A DNA stretch of 64,000 nt from positions 21,454,846-21,518,845 of the forward strand of contig NC_088779.1 of the NCBI RefSeq assembly GCF_954871325.1, in the 5' to 3' direction. This document shows, piece by piece, positions 12,075 through 23,599 of the stretch. Within the stretch, counting starts at the first letter, position 1; each line of letters opens with the position of its first letter. Both the position numbers and the translations under genes were made by a program. Origin of the DNA: Gordionus sp. m RMFG-2023 (taxonomy: Eukaryota > Nematomorpha > Gordioida > Chordodea > Parachordodidae). The notes beneath the pieces were generated by a model that was given only the letters and a program-made list of their open reading frames with translations, was not told the origin of the DNA and ran no database searches.

Positions 12075-13580
12075 CATTAAATTTGTGATTCTATAATATG
12101 GAATGTATTTTAGTCATACGAGATAATTTCCATAAAATACTTGAAAACTTATAAGAAAAAGGATATTAGCATAAATATTTAAAATGAATGTTATATAGTA
12201 ACATGTAAATATTTTTGAATATAACAATTATTTCAATTTTCTATTTATTAGATTTGATCAATGACACACTGCAATTCCATAATGTTTCTCATTTGATATT
12301 TTATATGTTAATAATTCCCTAATTTCTTTTATATTTGATAATTTTAATATGATTTACTTGATAGTTTACAATAAAAAGTTGTTTGTATGAACATAAACAA
12401 ATTTCAAATAAATAATAAACAAATTTTTTTACATTTTTTTTTATTGATCCATATTTTAAAAATACTAACCAAATTATTAATTTTTTTGATAATAAAAATA
12501 CTGCTTATTTTGATAAAGTTACTGACAAATAGATTAACTTTTAGATAATAAAAATATTGCCCATTTTGAATAATTTACTGCCAAAAAATTCATAGCCTTT
12601 ATTTAAATATTTATGCTGTAAGCTCTTCATTGTCAACTTTTATAACCCTTCTTCAATTTTAGCATGTAACCAAATAGTTTCAAACAAAATATTATGCTTA
12701 TTATATATATAAATGATTTATACAACACAAACTTCTTAAGATTAGTGTTTTAAAAACTCTGTGTTCATTTGACATGTAGGTATAAAGAAGAAAATCATAT
12801 AAAATAATATATTACTTACCTACTTTAAATTGTCATATTCTAGACTCTATAACAAAATGTTAATTTTATTTATAACGATATAAATAAGTATTTTACATCT
12901 ATATAAAAACGAGGATTTATTTTGTATCTTTTGACATTAATCTGAGCAAATTATTGTTTAATTTTTCATATTTTTTAAAATCTTGTAGGTAACGTGTCTT
13001 ATATTGCCAACACTAAAATTTATATTATGCAATATATTATAATATAAAATACTTCAAGATCATCTGTAACTTTAAACCAAACTTTACCAAGCTTATGAAT
13101 GTACTTTATTGTAAACCTTGTCTTTATTTTCAACATATTTTAATAAGATATATATATAAGATTGATAGATTACTTTGCTAGGATTCTTATTGAAGATTTC
13201 CTCCACTTTTTTTTCAAACTGATCCCATGTCAGAACGTACACCATATTTTTGAAAATTATATACCTAAAATAGATGGAGCTTATATTTATGATATAAATT
13301 TATATTGGGAAAAAATTTTGTAATATAAAATTTTTAAATATAGGGAGATTCTCTTTTGCCCTCACTCCATAATTTTTTAAACGGTTCCTGGTTTTAAATG
13401 CCATTTAATTGCTAATAAAAAATGTTAGCCCAAAAATGGTTATGAAACGTTCTGCTTAGAAATGACTTTAGATTGTGCCAAGGCCGGACAAAGGTATGAC
13501 TTAACAAACTGTACTTTAGAATTTGGATCACCACTGCCAAAGAAAGTTTTAGTAGAATAAAAAATCGGGTATTTAGAATA
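12075..13580. other. Gene-free AT-rich stretch
   Basis: No domain-bearing open frame, splice-linked exon or clear repeat pair was seen on either strand. Confidence 0.55.
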
Positions 13581-13587
13581 GCATGTA

Positions 13588-13643
13588 TGGTTTAGCATGT
13601 GATTCAGGATATCCATATGTACTTCAACTTAGGTTCGATTCTC
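13588..13643 (+). repeat. tRNA-derived SINE head, copy 1
   Basis: A-box-like TGGTTTAGCATG at 13,588 and B-box GGTTCGATTCTC at 13,632, spaced as in a tRNA promoter. The intervening sequence does not fold into an obvious cloverleaf with a conserved anticodon arm, so this is a tRNA-derived SINE head and not a functional tRNA gene. Confidence 0.5.
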
Positions 13644-14928
13644 AATGTGACAAATTTTTCTATAATCTTAGTGATTTTGTTTTCTATATCGTGAGTATGA
13701 TACACAACTATGAAGCTATTATCTAGAAGTGAAATGCCCATTTGTAATAGCTTTACTAGGAGGGGGGGGGACTTGAGCCCCCTAAATATTTGAAGAGCCC
13801 ATTCAAAATTTTAAATTTTTTATATACCAAGTGTAATTATTTTAGAAATGTTAGCTAAAATTGGATGATGTTAGCTAAAAAAAGTTAATTTTGATAATGT
13901 TTTTACCCCCATAAATTGTAAAGGCTAGTGAAACCCATGCTCATTTGACCTTTTTAAAATTTTTGAGTTAGGAGTGTTTAATGGATTAATTTTCAAAAAA
14001 TATATAAATAAAAGTTAAATTAAAAAGTATTAATTTTTAGGGACCTTAGAAAGTCAATTTTGGGCTATTTCATTAACGACCTGTTCTGCAAGTATTTTAA
14101 ATTTTTTAAAAACATTACGATAAGAATATATGTAAAAACATTAATTAATTTGTAACTTTCTTATATAATTTGATGATTCATATTAATTTTTAGCATAATT
14201 TAATGATTCATATTAATTTTTAGCATAATTTGATGATTCATATTAATTTTTAGGATAATTTTGTATTTATTTAATGATTCTCATAAAAAGAAATGGATAT
14301 AGCATGCGATTCAGGATATCCATATATGCTTCAACCTAGGTTCGATCCTCAATGTGACAAATATTTCTATAATCTTGGTGGTTTTGTTTTCTATATCGTG
14401 AGTATGATACACAGCTACGAAGCCATTATCTAGAAGTGAAATGCCCATTCGTAATAGCTTTACTCGGAGGAGGAGGGGGAGGAACTTGAGCCCCCTAAAT
14501 ATTTGAAGAGCCCATTCAAAATTTTATTTAGAAAAGCTACCTAAAAATTGGATAATGTTAGCTAAAAAAAGTTAATTTAAATATTTTTTGAGCCCCCTTA
14601 AATTGTAAAGGCTAGTGAAACCCCTGCTCATTTGACTTTTTTAAAATTTTTGAGTTAGTAGTGTTTAATTAATGGATTAATTTTTAAAAACATAAATAAA
14701 AGCTAAATTAAATAGTATTATTTTTTAGGGACCTTAGAAAGTCAATTTTGGGCTATTTCATTAACGATCTGTTCTGCACGTATTTTAAATTTTTAAAAAA
14801 AATTACAATAAAAATGTATGTAAAAACATTAATTAATTTGTAACTTTCTCATATAATTTGATGATTCATATTAATTTTTAGCATAATTTTGTATTTATTT
14901 AATGATTCTCACAAAAAGAAATGGATAA
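13594..14928. repeat. Large tandem duplication (707 bp period) with SINE-like head
   Basis: Unit one spans 13,594-14,300 and unit two 14,301-14,928. Both start AGCATG(T/C)GATTCAGGATAT and share a guanine-rich stretch, a GAGCCCCCTAAATATTTGAA block, a TTGTAAAGGCTAGTGAAACC block and the closing AAAAAGAAATGGATA. Unit two is shorter, partly because a 31 bp internal repeat in unit one (TGATGATTCATATTAATTTT type, about 14,170-14,265) is expanded. Each unit begins with a tRNA-like segment carrying a B-box match. Confidence 0.85.
14294..14350 (+). repeat. tRNA-derived SINE head, copy 2
   Basis: B-box GGTTCGATCCTC at 14,339 is closer to consensus than in copy 1. The A-box region is altered at the junction of the two tandem units. 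Produced by the 707 bp duplication, not by an independent insertion. Confidence 0.5.
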
Positions 14929-16506
14929 TTTAGTACGAAGATGAATACATAGCTTTGTTTAATGATACTTACATCTTGATTTTATCAAATAAGTTAGTAG
15001 CAAAAATCCTTCATGTAATTTTTCTATCATGTTAGTTTTGAATAATAATAATATTGATTCTTCTATAGTATATTTATATGAAAAAAAACCTTTGGAATTA
15101 ATTTTAGAATATATTGTTACAATTTTGCGAATTTAACCTCGACAAGTAAATGAGGGAAACTGTCTATTTTAGACTTTGGTTGTATCATATATATTTCAAA
15201 ATCCTTTGAAATATTTTGAATATTTTATTTATCAACAAATGATCTCAATATACTCTCTAGGCGTAAAATTTAACTAGAATGCTTGTTGTAAGATACAACA
15301 AACTTATATTATATTTAATAAAAATCATACTAATATGAAGATAAATTATTTTATAAGTGTGAAATATTACAGAAATTATGATTGAATATTTATCATATTC
15401 AAAGGTTTAAGATTTATATGTGTTTTTACAGTTTTCACTTATCCTTCATATGTTCTTTAAAAAAAAATTTAGGAGAAGAATTGTATGAAGGCTATAAAAT
15501 GAGATACATTTGAGCCCTTCAAACTGGACACTCTTAATATACCTAATTCTCATATAAAAACTTCAGATAAATCGACTATTACAAGTTAATTATTTTACAT
15601 GCTATTTTTTATTGATTTTATGAAAATATTTGAGTTGTAAATATTATATACAAATGCTTGTCATATTTAAAATCTGTATTAAGTATTAAAACCATATTTG
15701 TGTCAAAATATGTGATATTATAATTTTTTTTTTTAAAAAATACCCTTTAGGCTACTTTATTTTTAGTACATATTTTAGAGAAATCTTGAAATCATCTGTA
15801 TTAATTTATGTCTAAAAAAATTACCTTTATACCTTAGATTTATGCAGTGGGACCTATTTGCCTAACAAAGATTTAATTATACTGTTAAATGAATCTCCTA
15901 TCAGGTAAAATATATATTTATGTCATGATTAAGTATTATATAATTTTCAATTTAATTAATAAAATTAACAAAAAAATTATGATTATATTAAAAAAAGAAC
16001 TTTTATTTTTAATAAAGTGAAAAAATTTTGTTTATTTTTTTTTAATATTTAACCTAGATTTACATTTGTTTTTTTTAAATTTTCCCTTATCTTTCATTCC
16101 CTATTTCCCATAATAAAAATATTCTGATTGGGTTTATGAAACATGTTTTAATAAAAAAAAATATGTCTTAGTTATAAATATTTCTGTACATTTTTATATT
16201 TTAAACATTATATTACAATTATTTAAATTTAGTTCAACTCAAATCTATCTATATGTCTCTAATTTAATTTTAATCCTAGAAATTAAACATATTTAGATTA
16301 GATAAGAGTAAAAAATTGGTGAATATGAGATTATAATTAATAATATAATAGTATTTCTTGCAACTATTATTTTTAAATTAACTTGCAAACAGGTTTATTT
16401 TCTATAAATAATAGGGGGAGAGGGTCAATCTTATATTGAAAATTAGTATCAAATAGTTTTTTTTAGTTTATAAGAAATGGAATAATTATCCGATACATGA
16501 TAAAGT
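14929..16506. other. Gene-free AT-rich stretch
   Basis: Nothing beyond long A/T runs was seen; no domain-bearing frame on either strand. Confidence 0.5.
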
Positions 16507-16735
16507 GCATTTGCCCTCTCAACGTTGTGGGAACAACAGAGCTATGCTAGGTTTTTCTCATTTCCATCTAACTCGATTATTAAAGTTATCGGGGAAGAAA
16601 ATATGAGAAGCCCTTTATACGTTTATGGGCAAGCGGCACATACTTGTATGCACAATAGTCCGAGGACTATCATTTAAATGTCTGTGGGCTAATTAAGAGG
16701 GAAAGGCCTAAAAAGACAGCCCACACCCATATGGA
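16507..16735. ncRNA. Candidate structured RNA or unknown GC-richer patch
   Basis: About 230 bp with clearly higher GC than its surroundings and several hairpins: ATAGTCC-GA-GGACTAT (7 bp stem) near 16,656, CATAC-TT-GTATG (5 bp stem) near 16,639, and TGTGGGCT near 16,683 paired with AGCCCACA near 16,718. A plus-strand frame of about 58 codons without a start methionine also crosses it. It does not match U1, U2, U4, U5, U6, 5S or SRP RNA by eye. It could equally be a worn exon or repeat. Confidence 0.25.
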
Positions 16736-18539
16736 ATAAATATATATTGCTTATAGATTTATTAAAGAAAAATGTATTTTTAAGAATAATTTGTTTTGGC
16801 CATTTTTTTAGAGTATTTTTAGACCTATTTATTTTATCCATAATTGACTATTTTACAACCTACCTCAAGTTTTTAAAATTTAGTTATTTTAAATAATTAT
16901 GATTTTATTTTTTTGTAAAATGGCATGGCTTATAGGAAATTAAAGACGTGGGAAGTGTACAGATCTTAAATGAGATGATCCATTTTATGATTTTACAACT
17001 GGTTTTAATTGATAAAATTGTAAATTTTTAAACAAAAATATAATTACTCAAAGTTTTTAACAGAATTTTTTAGGCCTGTCCAGAGAGCTTTAACTTTCTT
17101 TAATTTTTGGTTGGACCCTAATTTTTTTGCCCTTATATTGCCAAATTTAGGAGTGTACAGTTTTTTTTAAAGTTGTTATGCTATGCCATTTAAAGAGCAT
17201 GGCATTTCTATATTTGTTTAACCAACAGCAGTACTTATATCATTTATGATAATACTAATCAACCATTACATACGATATTTTTATTCCATTAATTAATTTT
17301 TATTCTCTCTATTAAAAAATTGGCTTTTAATATTTCATTTTTTAAAAAATATATTGAATATTTAGTTACTGGTTTACTTAAAATGATAGACTTGTTACTC
17401 TTTATCACAGATATCAATAATTTTATTTTAAATATGCTAAGTCATATACCTACACTTAGATGGGAAAATATTAGTTGGAATTTCAAGTAATTGTTCAGTC
17501 CATTAACAATTTAAATGAGGCAAGTATAGTCTTATAGAGTGATACACAGTATACTCTTTTCCCAGAATGTTAGAGCACGTTAACACTCGCCTGGCACTTA
17601 TAATTTGGGTAATCAAATTCAATAGAGGAATATCGTGAAAGAAATTTAAGATAAATATTTTTTTATGGTATAATTTGATCAGAATAATGGTTGGATAATT
17701 TTTAGGCCCTGCTTGAAAGTTGCAAAACTTTTAAAAGTTTTCGTTCTTTTAAAAAATTTACATAATTTAAAAAAATATTTGGCCCTGTTTTCTTAAATTT
17801 TTTTTTTAATAGAAGCTTATTTTTAGTTTTTCAATAAAATTTTCAAAGATTTTGGATTTATTTGATAACAGATTTTAGGAAATAGGTGATATTTTTTTTT
17901 ATTGAAGGGGAAGAGGGTCAAATAATGGTTACTCGTTATTTTTTAATAATAAAAAGAGATTAAATTTGATAAAAGTAACATTATCGAATTATTATCATTT
18001 TGTTGCTTGAAATGTTAATTATTATTCCCTTAGGCATGTTATATTTATTAGATTTCAAAATTATAGGAATTAGTCTCATCACCCTCTTTGGATGAACTAA
18101 TATTTTTTGAATTATATCTAAATAAGTTTATGAAAATAGAGATGTATTTACTAAATGTTACACTCATAATGTTTAAATGATTTTATTCTGTGGCTATTGA
18201 TGGACGCCTGATGACATGGAAGAGGGTACAACTGCAAAATGTTGATTGCCCCCTTCCCCAAATTTGAATCAATAAATATTTTTTAAAGTTTGATAAATAT
18301 TTTCAAACATTTTTTTTGTGGATTTTTTTTAACCAAGATTTTGAGCAAAAATATTTTTTTGTGATTTTCAAATCATGAATTATAATCACAAGTTTTTTTT
18401 ACAAAAAAATAGTGGAATTTTAAGGTAAAATTTAATTAAAAGTCCTGTTTGAGCATTCTCAAAAAAATCTTGAGATCAAACATTTTTTAAGATTTTATAA
18501 TTTTGAAGAGCATTTCGAATTCTGGAATTAAAATGGTTA
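16736..18539. other. Gene-free AT-rich stretch
   Basis: No recognisable gene or bounded repeat. Long T and A runs dominate. Confidence 0.5.
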
Positions 18540-18735
18540 AATCTAATTCGCGTTGCGATTTCTTTCGTCAATAACCTCGCGATTCAGGATTTTTTCTTGA
18601 TCATGCATTCGCCTCCGATATTCTATATAGTTTCAGAAAATCTTGTCCTTGCTGAATTTGAACCCAAAACTATCGAAATAGTGATACACGCACCTACCAA
18701 ATTCACCCACTAGGCTAAAGGCTCTATTCTAAAAC
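18540..18735 (-). repeat. tRNA-derived SINE, minus strand
   Basis: Reading leftwards from 18,735, an A-box TAGCCTAGTGGG (18,718-18,707) is followed by B-box GTTCAAATTC (18,663-18,654). A GTGCGTGTATC segment between the boxes recurs in the SINE-like copy near 55.97 kb, which supports a shared family. The downstream body is GC-richer than its surroundings. Confidence 0.55.
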
Positions 18736-20011
18736 AACAATTTTTTTTGTATATAAGGATAAAATTACGACACTATCTAATATTTAAAAAAAACAGATAA
18801 AATAAAATAACGTACAACGCTATGCATCATTACCAGTTATATTTATGAAATGTGATTATTTTTAGAAGGTTGAATATTAGAAAGAAACAAGATCACTGGA
18901 AAAGGAAAACGAATAATTTAGAAAGTATTATGAGAGAGAAAACAAAATTAAAATAAATAATTGTAATAAGAGAGAAAGTTATTTTTTTCAAAACTTAAAG
19001 TATAAAGGTGAAATTTGTAAAAGGTATCTAATTTTAAATAAAGGTGAAAAAAGGGTATTTTTAAGTTGTGTTATAGATAAGGTTAGATAAATAATAGAAA
19101 AAGTGAGAACTTCTATTGTAATATGGTGTGTAATAATTTTTTAATTTATTACAATTTTAACAAATTTAATTTTAAATGAGTTGTGCAAGAATAATAAGAG
19201 AATAATAATTAATTTTTATTATATTATATATTAAACAATTAAGTTGTATTTTAGGTTAAATAATTCTTAAAAAAGTTGAAAATAAAGATTAAAGTTTAAA
19301 TAAATGTGAAGAAGATAACAGAAGAGGTAAAAGAAAAAATATAGATAATTTCATTTAATTTATGATTCGTGAGGTAAAAAATTTTTTTTAGAAAAATAAT
19401 GTAAATGATAGAATAATTGGAGTTTAAAATAATAAACAGTAATGTGTATAGATTAGCTCTATAGCTCAGAAAAGATATCTACACTAATTACTAAACTATT
19501 ATATTTATTTTAAATTACAATATGTATTAATTTATATGTAACGTAAATCTTTTGGATTCTACTCGGGAGGACGTCCGATTTTGATAAACTTTTTCTTTCT
19601 TGTTCTGACCAAAAAAATTTTAATGTTCTTTTCCTGATCCGTTCGCAGTTGTGAACGTTATTTTTTATACTAACACATTTTATCAATATCATTATTAAAT
19701 AATGATTACATCTAAATATATTAAATATCTTCATGATCTTCCTTATAAATTGTACGTTATAATGGAGGTATAAAAACTTGGGCATCGAAAACACATTTCA
19801 CATTCACTCGACTAAAAGAGACGAGACAATTGAGCTTATAGTTAGGATTTGTATTAAACTAGCCACATTGGCCAAATGAACGAAAGGCCACCCGCGCTCA
19901 AGTTCAAAATCTACTTTTAGATAATGATAATTACTTTATTACCCAAATATACGAATCAAATAATTTAAATAGTTTACTATTTCAAAAAAGACACAAGAAA
20001 ATAATTTCTTA
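18736..20011. other. Gene-free stretch with one weak tRNA-like segment
   Basis: A weak A-box TAGCCACATTGG (19,860) and B-box-like AAGTTCAAAATC (19,900) on the plus strand may be another SINE head, but the match is poor. Otherwise no gene or bounded repeat was seen. Confidence 0.35.
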
Positions 20012-20228
20012 CGCCTCATTTATAGTAGACGCGTTTTGTTTAAACGGTGTGGTATTTAACGCTCCGTTATTTGCAAAATTAAGCCAATAAATAGGTATAA
20101 TTTATAAATAATGAGCGAAACGATGAGAATGCTTCATATTTATAAATGATACCCATCTATTGAATTAATTTTATATATAACTCACCATCACCGCCTGAAC
20201 ATAACGCCTTTACTATATAAATGAGTCC
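20012..20228. mobile_element. PIF/Harbinger-like MITE
   Basis: Ends CGCCTCATTTATAGTA and CTATATAAATGAGTCC form an imperfect inverted repeat. TTA flanks both sides (20,009-20,011; 20,229-20,231), the usual Harbinger 3 bp target duplication. It resembles the better-preserved element at 49,278-49,482. No coding sequence. Confidence 0.6.
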
Positions 20229-20631
20229 TTACCGAAAAAAGAAAATCTGAAAATGTAAAGGTCCGATAAAATAGGAGAAATATCAAAGGCTTAAGAAAAA
20301 GTTCGATCGAAAAGGAAAATAATGAGTCCATCAAAAAGTGAAATTCGCATTTAAAAAAGATAAATAGCTTTATTTTTAACATTATTTATTAATTTAAAAA
20401 AAAGCTTAATTTATAATATTATTATTTTTTTATATAAATTAAGAAATCTTATTTTGCTTACGTTTATGAGAGAAATTAATTAATCGTTTGGTAATGTAGA
20501 GAGAGATTAATCGTTTGGTAATGTTAATGATGTACAATTTTTTGTTTATATTATATATAAATTTGATGCCAAACGATAAAGTATAAGATATTTATTTATT
20601 ATACTATATAAAAATAAAATATACAAGTAAC

Positions 20632-22343
20632 CAGTGTTGTTAAAAGCTGCTTTTAAAAGTAGCGCTATCACTACTGCTACCGTTTAAATGAGTAGCCCGC
20701 TATTAGCTACTTTAAAAAAAGGTAGTTACAACTTTTTAAGCTAATCTTGAATTTTTGTTTAAATATTTTTTAGGTAACTTTATTTCCATAAAAAAAATAT
20801 TAGTATACAAATATGACTATAATTTCTTTTAAACATAAATTTATTTATACTTTAATAATAATAACATTTCGATACCGTCATTCCCAATACTAAATAATCG
20901 TTCATCACTAGCACTTGAGAGCAATGCAGTATTAAATTTAATAAACACATTTTTTATATAAAAAAATCATCAAAAATATTTGTATGAGTATTTTTAGATT
21001 TAAACGCATTTAGAAGTTCAATAATATTATTATTATTTATTTCAAAACAATCATTTATAGAAGGAATCGTTTTTCATCTTGTTATGGTATCCCGGATAGG
21101 TATCACATTTTTTAACGTTACCATCAGCCTATCAAGTTACCCTTGTCAAATTAATATATAGCCAATTTAACTTAAAACTAGGGTGAACTATAGCAACTAA
21201 TACGTTATCATCATCATATAGATCTGGAAATCTAATTTATATAAAATGATTATATTAATTATAAGAAAAGAAGAATATCCTTTTAAATTTATCAAAATTT
21301 GATAAATAATTCGTTTTTGAAGTAAAATAGATTTATCCGAGATTTAGATTCATTTAATATTTAATAAAATATTAAATTTCAAAATTTAATTTAGGTAAAT
21401 AAAGATTTTAAAAATAAATTTATTTAAAAAAATTATCCAAAATTCTTGCCATTAATGTCTGCCGGCAAAATATCTTGGTACGTAGAGAAAAAATGTTTAT
21501 CATTTTGATAAAAAAACATTATCCATTAAGGATAATGGTTGAATAGTATCGATTATAAAATTCATTATGACTTTGTCAGCCAATTTTTGAATACACCTGG
21601 TGTTGATAAATTCAAATTGATCAATTTTGTTTGAATTAAATTTGATTTAGAAGTGGATGTATCTTCTTCCATTACCCCAAATCTTTTGAGATATTTTTCA
21701 ATCTCTCTAAAATTTGAGGTGTGAATAGTCTAAAATTATAACGTAATCGTTAGAATAATAATAGTACATAAATAAAATATAGGAATGAGTATTTTAGCAT
21801 GTTTTTAGTGATTTAGATAACATTTATGAACATATAAATAAATAGTGGTTAATTTTAACCATGTTACAGCTTTGATTGATATTTTATTTTAGAAATTAAG
21901 GATTGGGATGATTACCTTTATTTAAATGTTTTCTCAAAAATCTTATGACAAATCTTGCAGCAATGGCAGTACTAATTATTTTTTATCAATATTAAAGTAT
22001 TTTCTAAATTTAGGGAAAGGAAAATTTATATTATCCATATTTTCAAAGAAATTATGCTGTCGGTATGATTTGTAGCAGTATTATCTTCAACAATATCAAT
22101 CTCAATTGTCGAAATTTTAATTATTCAGAAAACTAGATTTATTTCATATTTTTAAATATAAATTTCAAAATTAAATTAAATAAAAAGATTATGATTTTAA
22201 AATTAATTATAAAATTGAAATTTTTTTTTAAATTTTATGTGTATATATTAGTATCTAGCTACCGCTATCGCTATTTTTTTTATAAAATAGGGCGCTAAAT
22301 GTACCGCTACTGAAAAAAGTAGCGCACTACTTTAACAACACTG
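20632..22343 (-). mobile_element. Broken hAT transposon, minus strand
   Basis: Termini CAGTGTTGTTAAAAGC and GTTTAACAACACTG-type ends with subterminal AAGTAGCG motifs in inverted orientation. The 8 bp flanks match at only about 5 of 8 positions, so the target duplication is worn. Minus-strand translation gives a BED-like CCKICHKIF segment near 21.95 kb, a DKVIMNFIIDTIQPLS segment near 21.55 kb and the C-terminal dimerisation motif ALLSSASDERLFSIGND near 20.9 kb, in the right transposase order. Several frame changes and stops separate them, so it cannot encode an active enzyme. Confidence 0.8.
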
Positions 22344-22397
22344 CATATAATTTATAATAACATTTTATCAATAATAATAACGATTTATTAAACGTAA

Positions 22398-22726
22398 GGC
22401 CGCATTTATTTATTTAACGAAGCGTTATTACAAAAAAAAGCCAATAAATTGATACAAATTTATAAATATGGAGTGTTATGATGATAACGCTATGATAAAA
22501 TTTGTAAAACATATGTTGGAATAGTTGATAAAAAATATGCGATACGATTTATAAAAATAATAGCCAATTCGATAAAAAGATATTTTATTTTTCTTAAATA
22601 TTATTTAAAAAAAATTATACTATTTTAGTTTTATCTTAAATTAGTTTTTAAAACTGAATTAGCTGTAATAACGCTGAGTTAAATAACGCAATGCTTGAAA
22701 ATAACTCAATACCTATAAGTGCAACA
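22398..22726. mobile_element. PIF/Harbinger-like MITE, degraded
   Basis: Left end GGCCGCATTTATTTA after TAA; right end CCTATAAGTGCAACA before TAG. The left end matches the element at 49,278. Internal AACGCTATG/AACGCTGAG segments resemble those of 20,012-20,228. Boundaries at the right are approximate. Confidence 0.5.
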
Positions 22727-22749
22727 TAGCCCTCACTAATTCATTTCGT

Positions 22750-23599
22750 AAATGTAAATGGAAAAAATATACAAAATAATAGCCTAAAATTTTTTTTATA
22801 TATAAATGAAAGAATTAGGAAAAGTCACAGAAAAAAAGGAATTTAAAATAAATAAATAAAAAGAGTGAAGAAATGAAAGAAAATAAATTGTTTCATTTAA
22901 TCTAGTAAATAGATAGTTTTATGTAATTAGATTGTTATTATATTTAAAGTAGTTATAATGAAAATTCGATAATATTTATTTCGCAAGATGGCATTATTTA
23001 TTTTTTAATTATTATCTTTTGCATTTATAATTTATAGCAAATTTTTTATTACGAGTATATTTTTTAAAAAATGATCAATTTAAAAATATTTTGTTGTGTT
23101 TTAAAATTTTTTGTAAGTTATTAATTAATTTCTAAGCTTTGAATTGACTTTAGGGAAATATGATTTTATCATCAAATACCTAGGTTAACCTAGGCTGCAA
23201 GTTTCTAATATAGTGTAACTTTATTTCTGCAATGTATACATTATTTATATACTTCTATATATTACGTTATGATTACTTTTCTTATATATAAACAAGTCAT
23301 AAATTTCTGGTTATATTTAAAAGGTATTACAAATTAATTAATCATTATATTTAATTTAATCTAATAATGTTAATGTTACAATTAAATAATAATTACAATT
23401 AAAAATAATAATTAGTAGAGAGATTGTAGAGGTTATTGCAGTGTAATATCTAAAAATAAAGATACAAATTAAAATAATAATTTACCCTTAATATTTTTCT
23501 TCTTTATTGGTATATATTTCAAAAAAAATGGGAAAACAAAATGATCATCTTTTTATAAAATTTTTCGTCTTTATATAATTTCTAAAATTATAAGGATTA
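22750..23599. other. Gene-free stretch
   Basis: A segment near 22,955-23,010 (TTCGATAATATTTATTTCGC core) recurs near 25,650-25,705 just beyond the LTR element, so the same repeat lies on both sides. No gene seen. Confidence 0.45.
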
